Notes under the pieces: model-generated | Told to the model about the DNA's origin: nothing | What the model saw: the letters and a program-made list of their open reading frames with translations, nothing else | Database searches by the model: none | Origin: Acidobacteriota bacterium | Lineage (GTDB): Bacteria > Acidobacteriota > Vicinamibacteria > Vicinamibacterales > UBA2999 | Assembly: GCA_963169195.1 (NCBI GenBank) | Contig: CAUJDN010000069.1 | Coordinates: 1-64,000 of the forward strand | Direction: 5' to 3' | DNA length: 64,000 nt | Made by a program: the position numbers and the translations under genes | Shown: positions 1 through 8,351 of the stretch, one piece after another | Numbering within the stretch: position 1 is the stretch's first letter | How the letters are laid out: each line of letters starts with the position of its first letter

Positions 1-814
1 GGATCGCGGCCGCCACGCCGGCGTCGTCGTGGGACGCCGTCTCGCGCCATCCGTGGCGACGGAGTTCGTCCACGGCGTTGCCCATGATCACCGGCACGCC
101 GGCGAATGCCAGCATCTCCAGATCGTTCAGGTTGTCGCCGATGGCCATCACCTGGCGGCGGTCGATGCCGAGCTCCGCCGCGCGCCGGGCGAGCGCGTGC
201 CCCTTGGTCGCCGTCGGCGCCGTGACGTCGACGAGCGTGAAGTCGCGGCGCTCGTACTCGGTGCGGCACACCGCGGCGCCGGACAGGCCCTCGAGCGACG
301 CGAAGACCGCCCGCATCGTCGCGACGTCGCCGTTGAACATCACCTGGATGGGATCCTCGGTCAGCGCCTCCTCGAGCGGCGCGGCGTGCCCGATGAAGTG
401 CCGGTGCTTCTCCCAGTAGCCGCGGCGGTGCGGGTGGTCCCAGTCCATGCTCTCCGCCACGACGTGCCCTTCGGCCTCCCGATCGAAGAGGACCGCGCTG
501 TGCCGGCGGAACGCCCGGGTGCGTGCGAGGACATCCCGGGCCACGTCGCGGGCCAGCATCCGCCGGGCCACCGTGCGCCCGTCGAGCGTCCGCTCGATGG
601 CGCCATTCGACACGATCAGGGACACGGCTTCAGGAAGGCCGCCGGCCACCGCGCGCGCGAACGGGAAGCTGCGGCCGGTGACGAGCACCACGTGGAAGCC
701 GCCGTCGAGCGCCGCCTCCACGGCGGCGACGTTCTCCCGGGGAATTCGCCCGCGGCTGTCGAGCAGGGTACCGTCGAGGTCGATCGCGACGAGGCGCACG
801 TCCATCACGCCCAT
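1..814 (-). CDS. Cof-type HAD-superfamily phosphatase, 3' end outside window
   Basis: A continuous minus-strand frame starts at ATG 814 (a second ATG lies at 805) and runs off the left edge, so only the last residues are missing. The start reads MGVMDVRLVAIDLDGTLLDS, which carries HAD motif I (DLDGTLLD, nucleophile and acid/base aspartates). Motif II is in VLVTGRS, and the C-terminal part has the motif IV signature GDNLNDLEML followed by VIMGNA. This is the layout of Cof/YbiV-type sugar-phosphate or FMN phosphatases with a C2 cap of about 270 residues. The substrate cannot be read from sequence. It is divergent from the nitronate monooxygenase-like gene, with a TATGAT-N4-GTCATA palindrome between them. 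Confidence 0.85.
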   Translation of the reverse strand, partial: MGVMDVRLVAIDLDGTLLDSRGRIPRENVAAVEAALDGGFHVVLVTGRSFPFARAVAGGLPEAVSLIVSNGAIERTLDGRTVARRMLARDVARDVLARTRAFRRHSAVLFDREAEGHVVAESMDWDHPHRRGYWEKHRHFIGHAAPLEEALTEDPIQVMFNGDVATMRAVFASLEGLSGAAVCRTEYERRDFTLVDVTAPTATKGHALARRAAELGIDRRQVMAIGDNLNDLEMLAFAGVPVIMGNAVDELRRHGWRETASHDDAGVAAAI

Positions 815-823
815 GGTACCCGC

Positions 824-839
824 TATGATGGACGTCATA
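824..839. promoter_or_regulatory. Crp/Fnr-like operator, variant copy
   Basis: TATGAT-GGAC-GTCATA, one mismatch from the palindrome found five more times in the window. On the plus strand a possible -10 hexamer CATCAT lies at 861-866, with its centre exactly 32 bp from the palindrome centre. That is the class II Fnr/Crp spacing and predicts transcription from about 873 into the nitronate monooxygenase-like gene. Confidence 0.55.
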
Positions 840-2344
840 TGCCTCGAGGCGCCGCTCCCGCATCATTGCGGGACCACCAGCAGACGCTGCCTGTCGTGAC
901 CACACCTGCCTCGGCCCTGCCCACGATCATCCAGGGGGGAATGGGCGTTTCCATCTCCAACTGGCGTCTGGCCCGCACGGTCTCGCAGCTCGGCCAGCTT
1001 GGCGTGGTCAGCGGCACCGCCCTCGACCAGGTCCTCGCGCGCCGGCTGCAGGACGGCGATCCCGGCGGCCACATGCGGCGCGGCCTGGACGCCTTTCCCG
1101 ACCGGGCGATGGCGGAGCGGGTCCGGGACACCTACTACATCGCCGGAGGGCGCGCGCCGACGCAGTCCTACAAAGAGGTGCCCATCCAGGCGATCGACAA
1201 CCCGCGCGAGCTCGTCGAGTTGTGCGTGGTCGCGAACTTCGTCGAGGTGTACCTCGCCCGCGAGGGGCACGACGGACGGGTGGGGATCAACTACCTCGAG
1301 AAGATTCAGATTCCCCACCTGCATTCCCTCTACGGCGCGATGCTGGCCGGGGTGGACTACGTGCTGATGGGCGCCGGGATCCCGCTGCGGATCCCGGGCG
1401 TCCTCGACCGCCTGGCGCAGCACGAGCCCGTCACCTACCCGATCGTGGTCACGGGCGCGCGACCCGACGACGACGTGTCGGTCCGGTTCGACCCCGCCGT
1501 GGTCGCGATCGAGCATCGCGCGCCGCTCCCGCGGCCGTCATTCCTCGCCATCATCGCCTCGGACGTCCTGGCGCAGACGCTGTACCGGCGGGCCACGGGC
1601 CGGGTGGACGGGTTCGTGGTCGAGGGACCGACGGCAGGCGGGCACAATGCGCCCCCGCGCGGCAAGCTGCAGCTGACCGAAAGCGGCGAGCCGCAGTACG
1701 GCGAGCGCGATCGCGTGGATCTGGACCGGCTGCGCGCGATCGGCCTGCCCTTCTGGCTCGCCGGCGGCTACGGCACACCGGAGGGGGTCCTCGAGGCGAG
1801 GAAGGCGGGAGCGGCCGGCGTGCAGGTGGGCACCGCCTTCGCCTTCTGCGCCGAATCGGGCATGCGCGCCGACTACCGGCGCGCCCTGCTGCAACAGGTC
1901 ATCGAGGGCAGCGCCCGCGTCTTCACCGATCCCAGCGCCTCCCCGACCGGCTTTCCGTTCAAGGTGGTGCAGCTCGCCGGCACGGTGTCAGACCCGGTCA
2001 CCTATGACGCGCGGCCGCGCATCTGCGATCTCGGGTTCCTGCGCGAGGCTTATCGCCAGGAGGACGGCTCGGTCGGGTATCGCTGTCCGGCGGAGCCCGT
2101 CAACGTCTACGCGTCGAAGGGTGGCGACACCGCCGCAACGGTCGGCCGCAAGTGCATCTGCAACGCGCTCATCGCCGCGGCGGGTCATCCGCAGGTGCGC
2201 GCCGGCCGGCACGTCGAACCCGCCATCATCACGGGCGGTGACGACCTCGTGGGCATCACGCGGTTCCTGCGCCCGGGGGCGACCGACTACACCGCGGCCG
2301 ACGTCATCGACACGCTGCTCGGCGCATCGCACGCGACGGTGTAG
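839..2344 (+). CDS. nitronate monooxygenase / FMN-dependent 2-nitropropane dioxygenase-like protein
   Basis: The TIM-barrel flavoenzyme signature begins about 30 residues in: PTIIQGGMGVSISNW, the FMN-binding start of the nitronate monooxygenase/FabK superfamily (COG2070). Later GPTAGGHNAP and AGGYGTPEG-(9 residues)-GAAGVQVGTAF match the catalytic and phosphate-binding parts. It is longer (about 500 aa) than simple nitronate monooxygenases, with an extra middle section and a C-terminal stretch GRKCICNALIAAAG containing two cysteines. The family oxidises alkyl nitronates or reduces enoyl substrates, and the real substrate is unknown. ATG 839 overlaps the operator and lies upstream of the predicted -10. 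If transcription starts near 873, GTG 896 (VTTPASALPTIIQGG) would be the true start and would give a normal family N-terminus. Confidence 0.8.
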   Translation: MPRGAAPASLRDHQQTLPVVTTPASALPTIIQGGMGVSISNWRLARTVSQLGQLGVVSGTALDQVLARRLQDGDPGGHMRRGLDAFPDRAMAERVRDTYYIAGGRAPTQSYKEVPIQAIDNPRELVELCVVANFVEVYLAREGHDGRVGINYLEKIQIPHLHSLYGAMLAGVDYVLMGAGIPLRIPGVLDRLAQHEPVTYPIVVTGARPDDDVSVRFDPAVVAIEHRAPLPRPSFLAIIASDVLAQTLYRRATGRVDGFVVEGPTAGGHNAPPRGKLQLTESGEPQYGERDRVDLDRLRAIGLPFWLAGGYGTPEGVLEARKAGAAGVQVGTAFAFCAESGMRADYRRALLQQVIEGSARVFTDPSASPTGFPFKVVQLAGTVSDPVTYDARPRICDLGFLREAYRQEDGSVGYRCPAEPVNVYASKGGDTAATVGRKCICNALIAAAGHPQVRAGRHVEPAIITGGDDLVGITRFLRPGATDYTAADVIDTLLGASHATV

Positions 2345-2533
2345 CCGGGCCCCAACCCGCCGCCGCCGTGGGTGTCGGGCCCGTCGGTCGCGATCTTTCG
2401 ATGACTCCCGCGAATTCACCGACGATCCATCGAAAATATCGAATGGGACCGTCCGCATTTCGTCATGGTCCGCGCGCGCCGGCCCTGCTACCGTCAGTGT
2501 CCTCGTCACCAAGCCGAGGGAGGACATTTGCGC

Positions 2534-4162
2534 ATGCCGCACGACAAGTTCCACGAGACGGTCCGTTCCGACATGCCCGCTGCCGTCGTCGTGTTCCTCG
2601 TGGCCACGCCGCTCTGCCTGGGCATTGCCCTCGCGTCCGGCGCCCCCTTGTTCTCCGGCATCATCGCCGGGATCGTCGGCGGCATCGTGGTCGGGGCGGC
2701 CAGCGGATCGGCCCTCGGGGTCAGCGGGCCCGCCGCGGGCCTGGCCGTCATCGTCCTGGGGGCGATCGCCACGCTGGGCTCCTGGCAGACCTTCCTGCTG
2801 GCGGTGGTGCTCGCCGGCGTCATCCAGGTCGCCCTCGGCTTCGCGCGCGCCGGCATCATCGGCTACTACTTCCCCTCGTCCGTCATCAAGGGGATGCTCA
2901 CCGGCATCGGGCTCACCATCATGCTGAAGCAGCTGCCCCATGCCGTGGGCTACGACACGGATCCGGAGGGCAGCTTCGCCTTCGCGCAGGCGGGTGGAGC
3001 GACCACGTTCTCGGCGCTCGGCCAGATGCTGGGGTTCATCCAGCCGGGCGCCCTGGTCGTGGCGCTGGTGGCGCTGGCGGTGCTGGTGCTGTGGGAGCAG
3101 CCGATCGTCAAGCGGACGAAGGCCTCGCTCTGGATCCAGGGTCCGCTCGTCGCGGTCGCGCTGGGCATCCTGCTCAACGAGGTGTTCAAGGCCGTCGTGC
3201 CGTCGATGGCCATCGCCTCGACTCACCTGGTGCAGATCCCCGCTGCGGAGGGCGTGCAGGGCTTTCTGTCGCTGTTCACGCTGCCCGACTTCTCGCAGGT
3301 GACCAACCCGGCCGTCTACACGACGGCGATGACGCTGGCGGTGGTGGCCAGCCTCGAGACGCTGCTCTGCGTGGAAGCCACCGACCGGCTCGACCCGCTC
3401 AAGCGCGTGACCCCGACGGACCGCGAGCTGAAGGCCCAGGGGCTCGGCAACATCGTCTCGGGCCTCATCGGCGGGCTCCCGATCACGCAGGTCATCGTGC
3501 GCAGTTCCGCCAACATCCAGTCGGGGGGGCGCACGAAGCTCTCGGCCATCCTGCACGGCGTGCTGCTGCTGGCGGCCGTCGTCGCCGTGCCGACACTCCT
3601 GAATCTCATCCCGCTGGCAACCCTCGCGGCCATCCTGCTGGTCGTGGGCTTCAAGCTCGCGAAGCCGTCGCTCTTCGCTGCGATGTACCAGCTGGGCCCC
3701 TACCAGTTCATCCCCTTCATGGTCACCGTCGTGGGCATCCTCGTGACGGACCTGCTGGTGGGGATCGGGCTGGGGATGGCGGTCGCGGTCTTCTTCATCC
3801 TGCTCACGAACTACCGCAACCCGTACTTCGTGGACACGAGGCCGCACAAGCCCGGCGAGGTCGTGCGGCTGGCCCTGTCCGAGGACGTGTCGTTCCTGAA
3901 CCGCGCGACGATCATGCGGACGCTCAACGCCATTCCGCCCGGCACCCGGGTCGAGATCGACGCCACACGGTCGGTGAACATCGACTACGACGTCTACGAC
4001 ATCCTGAGGGACTTCGAACAGCGCGCGACGCTCGTGAACATCGACCTGACCATCCGGGGGCTCGACGCGCTGCGCCGCGAGAACGACTCCATGCGGCGCG
4101 TGCAGCGCGTGATTCGCCGCGAGCGCAAGCGCGTGGCGCGCCAGGCGCCTGAAGCGGCCTGA
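2534..4162 (+). CDS. SulP-family anion transporter with C-terminal STAS-like domain
   Basis: An integral membrane protein of about 542 aa. ATG 2534 is chosen over upstream ATG codons because GAGGGAGGA precedes it and the SulP N-terminus (DMPAAVVVFLVATPLCLGIA) follows directly. Multiple hydrophobic segments cover residues ~15-430. The SulP core motif appears around NIVSGLIGGLPITQVIVRSS. A STAS-like cytoplasmic tail follows (FLNRATIMRTLNAIPPGTRV onward). The next gene, 84 nt downstream, is a beta-carbonic anhydrase. SulP-carbonic anhydrase neighbours or fusions are a known arrangement for bicarbonate uptake, so HCO3- is the best guess for the substrate (inference); sulfate or another anion cannot be excluded. 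Confidence 0.88.
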   Translation: MPHDKFHETVRSDMPAAVVVFLVATPLCLGIALASGAPLFSGIIAGIVGGIVVGAASGSALGVSGPAAGLAVIVLGAIATLGSWQTFLLAVVLAGVIQVALGFARAGIIGYYFPSSVIKGMLTGIGLTIMLKQLPHAVGYDTDPEGSFAFAQAGGATTFSALGQMLGFIQPGALVVALVALAVLVLWEQPIVKRTKASLWIQGPLVAVALGILLNEVFKAVVPSMAIASTHLVQIPAAEGVQGFLSLFTLPDFSQVTNPAVYTTAMTLAVVASLETLLCVEATDRLDPLKRVTPTDRELKAQGLGNIVSGLIGGLPITQVIVRSSANIQSGGRTKLSAILHGVLLLAAVVAVPTLLNLIPLATLAAILLVVGFKLAKPSLFAAMYQLGPYQFIPFMVTVVGILVTDLLVGIGLGMAVAVFFILLTNYRNPYFVDTRPHKPGEVVRLALSEDVSFLNRATIMRTLNAIPPGTRVEIDATRSVNIDYDVYDILRDFEQRATLVNIDLTIRGLDALRRENDSMRRVQRVIRRERKRVARQAPEAA

Positions 4163-4246
4163 CGGAGCCGGGCCAGGGGCGGGCTCCCAGGCGCCGGGGA
4201 AGAGTCGGCCGACCGTCAATCCGTGTACCAGCCAGACGAGGACGAG

Positions 4247-4918
4247 ATGCGCACACAGACCAAGGAGATCCAGCAGGGCCTGACGCCGGAGCAGGCGTTC
4301 GACATTCTCAAGGAGGGGAACGCGAGGTTCATCAGCAACCTTCGGCTGAACCGCAACCTGCTGCAGCAGGTGAACGAGACGTCGGACGGACAGCACCCGT
4401 TTGCGATCGTCCTCAGCTGCATCGACTCCAGGACGAGCGTGGAACTCATCTTCGACCAGGGCCTGGGGGACATCTTCAGCGTCCGGGTGGCGGGGAACGT
4501 GCTGAACGAGGACATCCTGGGCAGCATGGAGTTCGCCTGCCAGCTGGCGGGGGCAAAGCTCATCGTGGTCCTGGGCCACACCCGCTGTGGTGCGGTCAAG
4601 GGTGCGTGCGGCCACGTCCAGATGGGGCACCTGACCGGGCTGCTCGGCAAGATCAGCCCGGCCGTCTACGAGGTCGAGAGGATGGGGGGCGCCGATCTCC
4701 CGGAGGCCGAACGCGTCGAACGCGTGGCCCTCGAGAACACGCGCCACCAGATGCGGGCCATCCTCGATCGCAGCCCGATCCTCGAGCATCTGTTCAACGA
4801 GGGCAAGGTCGGCATCGTCGGGGGCATCTACGCGGTGGAGTCCGGCGAGGTGACCTTCTTCGACCACCGGTTCCACGCGCGGCCCGAGGCGGCCGAACCG
4901 GCCGCCGCCGCGCGCTGA
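4247..4918 (+). CDS. beta-class carbonic anhydrase
   Basis: About 223 aa, interconverting CO2 and bicarbonate. The zinc ligands and catalytic dyad are visible: SCIDSRTS (Cys plus the Asp-Arg pair) and GHTRCGAVKGAC (His and the second Cys). This is the standard Cys2His beta-class site. The start at ATG 4247 is preceded by GAGGACGAG; a GTG at 4223 in the same frame is possible and would add eight residues. It follows the SulP transporter on the same strand and is probably co-transcribed with it. Together they would keep imported bicarbonate and CO2 in equilibrium. No signal peptide is seen, so it should be cytoplasmic. Confidence 0.93.
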   Translation: MRTQTKEIQQGLTPEQAFDILKEGNARFISNLRLNRNLLQQVNETSDGQHPFAIVLSCIDSRTSVELIFDQGLGDIFSVRVAGNVLNEDILGSMEFACQLAGAKLIVVLGHTRCGAVKGACGHVQMGHLTGLLGKISPAVYEVERMGGADLPEAERVERVALENTRHQMRAILDRSPILEHLFNEGKVGIVGGIYAVESGEVTFFDHRFHARPEAAEPAAAAR

Positions 4919-5054
4919 CCTCGCCCACGCACGCCTCGAGTGCCGCGCTGACCATCCGTGATGCGCTGCGCGAGAGGCGACGCGCGTTTCAATCGCGTGA
5001 CGTCGGGATTCGTGAATCGAATGCGACGGCCCGGCCTGCGGTCCCGACGCAGCC

Positions 5055-5897
5055 CTACTGCATGAGGACAGGGAGGGCCGTGACGAACGATGCGATGAGG
5101 GCGACGAGCGTGAGGGCCAGGCACCCCAGCGCGATCGCGAGGTGATCGATGCGTTCCTTCTTCAACGGGTCGAGCACCAGCGAGGTCAGATAGCCGCCGG
5201 CGAAGCCGCCCGCGTGCGCCCAGTTGTCCACGCCGGGGAAGATGAGGCCGAAGAGGCCGAGGAACAGCGCGTACTGGAGGCCTGCCTGGCCCGCGTGGCT
5301 GTGGCCCGTCCGCCGGCCGTAGTGGACCAGCGCGCCCAGGAGCCCGAAGATCGGCGCCGAGGCGCCCACCGAGAACAGCGCCCCGCCAATCAGGGGGAGA
5401 CCGGCGAGGTAGAGCCCCGCCGCCGAGCTGGCCGCGAAGCCGGCCACCCCCGACGCGGTGTAGAGGATGATCATCCGCCCCGGGCCGTACAGGTCCGCCA
5501 CGGCCGGCGCCAGCTGGCGGATCCACATCACGTTGAAGAAGATGTGCAGCACGCCGGCGTGCAGCCAGCCTGCGGTGAGGACCGTCCACCAGCGGTCGAA
5601 CGTGAACACCGGCACGGCGCCGCTGGCGCCGAGCAGGAACAGGATCTCGGTGCTGGGCGACAGGAACCCCTGGATGCCGGTGCCCGACAGCAGCAGGGAC
5701 AGGACGTAGAGGGTGATGGTCCCGCCCATCACGACGGGGACGAATCCGAGGTCGTGCCCGAGCCGCCGGAGCGCCGGCCCGTAGCCCCACAGACCAGGGT
5801 TGCGCCGGCCGCAGTTGTAGCAGGTGTCGTCGTTCACCCCCACCAGCACGCCGCAGGAGGTGCAGATGACGGACCCTTCGGTCTGGCGCTTGAGCAT
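5055..5897 (-). CDS. rhomboid family intramembrane serine protease with N-terminal zinc ribbon
   Basis: 280 aa. Residues ~10-35 form a Cys4 zinc ribbon (CTSCG ... CYNCG), followed by six or more hydrophobic helices. Rhomboid motifs are present: HAGVLHIFFN in the second helix region, GASAPIFG containing the catalytic serine (GxSx2-3FG), and DNWAHAGGFAGGY with the catalytic histidine. The enzyme cleaves single-pass membrane proteins within the bilayer, and its substrate is unknown. The zinc-ribbon extension is common in rhomboids from several phyla. It is transcribed alone, convergent with the carbonic anhydrase gene. Confidence 0.92.
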   Translation of the reverse strand: MLKRQTEGSVICTSCGVLVGVNDDTCYNCGRRNPGLWGYGPALRRLGHDLGFVPVVMGGTITLYVLSLLLSGTGIQGFLSPSTEILFLLGASGAVPVFTFDRWWTVLTAGWLHAGVLHIFFNVMWIRQLAPAVADLYGPGRMIILYTASGVAGFAASSAAGLYLAGLPLIGGALFSVGASAPIFGLLGALVHYGRRTGHSHAGQAGLQYALFLGLFGLIFPGVDNWAHAGGFAGGYLTSLVLDPLKKERIDHLAIALGCLALTLVALIASFVTALPVLMQ

Positions 5898-5932
5898 CTT
5901 CCAGATGTTAGTTCATGGGTGCGGCCGGCACC

Positions 5933-8077
5933 CTACCGAAAGAACCGTCGGTACCACGCGATGGACCGCTCCAGCGCATCCACCACGTGCTTCGACTCGC
6001 GGAGGCCGTGGCCCTCGCGGGGGTAGCGGACCATCACCGTCTCCACGCCCACGTCGTGGAGCGCGATGTAGAACTGCTCGGCCTCCTCGATGGGCACGTC
6101 GTTGTCGTTCTCGCCGTGGATGAACAGGACCGGTGTCTTCACCTGGTCCGCGTAGCGGATTGGCGAGCGTTCCCACAGCATGTCGATGATCCGCGGCGCA
6201 TCGGTCCCGTCGTTCCCGACTCCGGGTGCCCGGCTCCCCTCTCCCGGCATCGCGTGCGCGCGCTCGTGCGGGAAGCCGCCGTACTCCACGGCCAGGTAGT
6301 CGTGGTAGTACGCGAGGTAGTTCTGCGTGACGAGGTTCGAGATGCCCGCGCTGGGAATGGCCGCCTTGAACCGCGAGGTGCGGGTGATGATCCAGTTGGT
6401 GAGCTGGCCGCCGTAGCTTCCACCCTCGAGGCCCATGCGGTTCGCGTCCAGCCAGGGGTGCCTGGCAAGAGCCGCATCGACGCCGGCCAGCACGTCGCGG
6501 GCCTCGGCGCCGTTCTGGTCGCGGAAGATCGCATCGGCCAGCGCCTGTCCGTAGCCCGTCGATCCGCGGTAGTTCACCATCAGCGTGGCCCAGCCCAGGC
6601 CCGCGTAGACCTGCGCCTTGTGGTTGAATGCGGGGCCCTGCTGCCCATGCGGGCCACCGTGAATCATCACGATGAGCGGCACGCTGGCCGGCTTCGCCCC
6701 GGCAGCCCCGGCCGGCTTCGTGAGGAACGCTTCTATCTCCAGCCCCTCGTTCGAGAAGGTGAACGACTCGACGTCCGCGAGCGCGCGCGTGCTGAGCAGC
6801 CCCCGGTTGAGCGTGGTGATCTGGACGGGCTGCGCGTTCAGCGCGGTCGCTGGCGGGAGCCCCGGGGCCCCGGTCCGGATCGCCGGGTCTTCAATCCCGG
6901 CAAGACCGACCGTGAAGAGCTCCGCCGGAGATCCCGGCCCGGAGAATGCGTAGGCGATTCGGCCCTTGCCCACGGAGAATGCACCGACGCTGCCACGCCC
7001 GCCGACGATGGTCGAGACACGTGGCGTTCCCGTCGCCGGTCGCTGGATCCCCGCCGCCATGAGCTTCACGTTGCCGCGCTCCTGCACGGTGAAGTAGATC
7101 CGCCGGCCATCCGCGGACCACTGCGGCGCGCCCTGGCGGTTGTCGATGCCCCGGCCCACCTCCACCCGCTCCGTGCCATCGGCCCTCATGACCCACACGT
7201 GCGTGTCCTCCATCGTCGTCTCGGACGAGGTGAGGTCGCGCGTCGTCCCGGAGAACGCGATGCGGGTGCCGTCCGGTGACCAGGCGGGGAAATACTCGGC
7301 GCTCTTCGTCTCGGTGAGGCGCGCCACCGCCCCTCCCCCGATGCCGACGGTGAAGATGTCGTAGTTGAACCGCGTGTCGGGGGTGGGCTCACGGTTCGAC
7401 AGGAAGAGGATGCGGTCTCCCCCGGGTGACCAGTCGAGGGAGTGCTCGTAGTACGGGCCGTCTGTCAGCTGGCGCACCTGGCGCGTGACGACATCGGCCA
7501 CGAAGATGTGCAGGCGCTTGTTGTCGTTGAAGCGCGTCAGCCCCTCCGCGGCCGTCGGCTTGAACAGGTAGCGCGTGATGACCATGGGGTCGCCGTCGGC
7601 GGCCTCGGATTCCGGCCCCGCGGTGGCCGAGACGAACGCCAGGAGCTTCCCGTCGGGCGACCATGCCACGCGCCTGCCCGAGGAGGGCAACGGATGGTTC
7701 GTGAAGCCGATGGGCGCGATGAGCCGCGGGGCCTGGCCGCGGCGGGTGGCGACGACGAGCCCGGTGCCTTCGGTCGTGCTGCCGACGTAGGCAATCGACT
7801 GGCCATCAGGCGACCAGCGCGGCGCGGAACCGCTCTCGAGACGCACGGTCTCGCCGGTCGTCAGGTCGAGAAGCCATGTGCTGCTGGTCGGTCGTCCGGG
7901 CCCCGCGTTCGACGCGACCGAGTACGCGAGGTCCGCTCCCGTTGGTGAGAGCTGCACGTCGCCCACCGATTGCAGGCCATGCAGGTCCGCGGGCGCCAGC
8001 GGCGCCGGGCCCTGCGCCGCACCCACCCCCCAGAGACCAAACAGCAGTACCACCGACACGCAGCTGAACGAGCGCAT
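5933..8077 (-). CDS. secreted S9-family prolyl oligopeptidase-like peptidase
   Basis: 714 aa. ATG 8077 gives a clean signal peptide (MRSFSCVSVVLLFGLWGVGA, cut near AAQ); the open frame continues upstream without a better start. The N-terminal half is a beta-propeller built from PD40/TolB-type repeats, seen as WSPDG or WSADG motifs (RWSPDGQSIAY, AWSPDGKLLAF, AWSPDGTRIAF, QWSADGRRIYF). The C-terminal alpha/beta-hydrolase domain has the nucleophile elbow GGSYGGQ, the acid in HGENDNDVP and the histidine in REGHGLRE. The family includes dipeptidyl and acylaminoacyl peptidases. It is likely periplasmic and acts on small peptides. Confidence 0.93.
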   Translation of the reverse strand: MRSFSCVSVVLLFGLWGVGAAQGPAPLAPADLHGLQSVGDVQLSPTGADLAYSVASNAGPGRPTSSTWLLDLTTGETVRLESGSAPRWSPDGQSIAYVGSTTEGTGLVVATRRGQAPRLIAPIGFTNHPLPSSGRRVAWSPDGKLLAFVSATAGPESEAADGDPMVITRYLFKPTAAEGLTRFNDNKRLHIFVADVVTRQVRQLTDGPYYEHSLDWSPGGDRILFLSNREPTPDTRFNYDIFTVGIGGGAVARLTETKSAEYFPAWSPDGTRIAFSGTTRDLTSSETTMEDTHVWVMRADGTERVEVGRGIDNRQGAPQWSADGRRIYFTVQERGNVKLMAAGIQRPATGTPRVSTIVGGRGSVGAFSVGKGRIAYAFSGPGSPAELFTVGLAGIEDPAIRTGAPGLPPATALNAQPVQITTLNRGLLSTRALADVESFTFSNEGLEIEAFLTKPAGAAGAKPASVPLIVMIHGGPHGQQGPAFNHKAQVYAGLGWATLMVNYRGSTGYGQALADAIFRDQNGAEARDVLAGVDAALARHPWLDANRMGLEGGSYGGQLTNWIITRTSRFKAAIPSAGISNLVTQNYLAYYHDYLAVEYGGFPHERAHAMPGEGSRAPGVGNDGTDAPRIIDMLWERSPIRYADQVKTPVLFIHGENDNDVPIEEAEQFYIALHDVGVETVMVRYPREGHGLRESKHVVDALERSIAWYRRFFR

Positions 8078-8351
8078 CAGGCGAGTATAGAGGGTCTTGG
8101 GGCTTGGGGGGCTGGCGTGAACGGATGGAAAGGTCGTCCGGTGATCGTGGAACCGCGGAGCAGGGGCCAGTTCCAATCGTGGGCCCGGCAGCGCCCACGG
8201 CAGTGCGGCGGGACAAGGTGGCGGCGGCCTGGGTGCCGCTGGCGGCGCGGCACGACCTGCACCCGCACCCGCCCGCACCCGGGTAGAATGTCGCATCGCT
8301 ACTGAATTCCTCATCATCCTGCTGCTCATCCTGGCCAACGGCATCTTTGCC

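Noticed and set aside
29-838. Long plus-strand open frame preceding the nitronate monooxygenase-like protein
   Set aside because: It is the antisense of the HAD phosphatase gene; composition is low-complexity Arg/His/Ala and only the part from 839 shows a domain.
2004-2019. TATGAC half-site inside the nitronate monooxygenase-like gene
   Set aside because: The second arm is GGCCGC, not GTCATA, and it lies within a coding region.
1988-4876. 962-codon minus-strand open frame
   Set aside because: Antisense shadow of the SulP and carbonic anhydrase genes caused by high GC; no domain or start signal.
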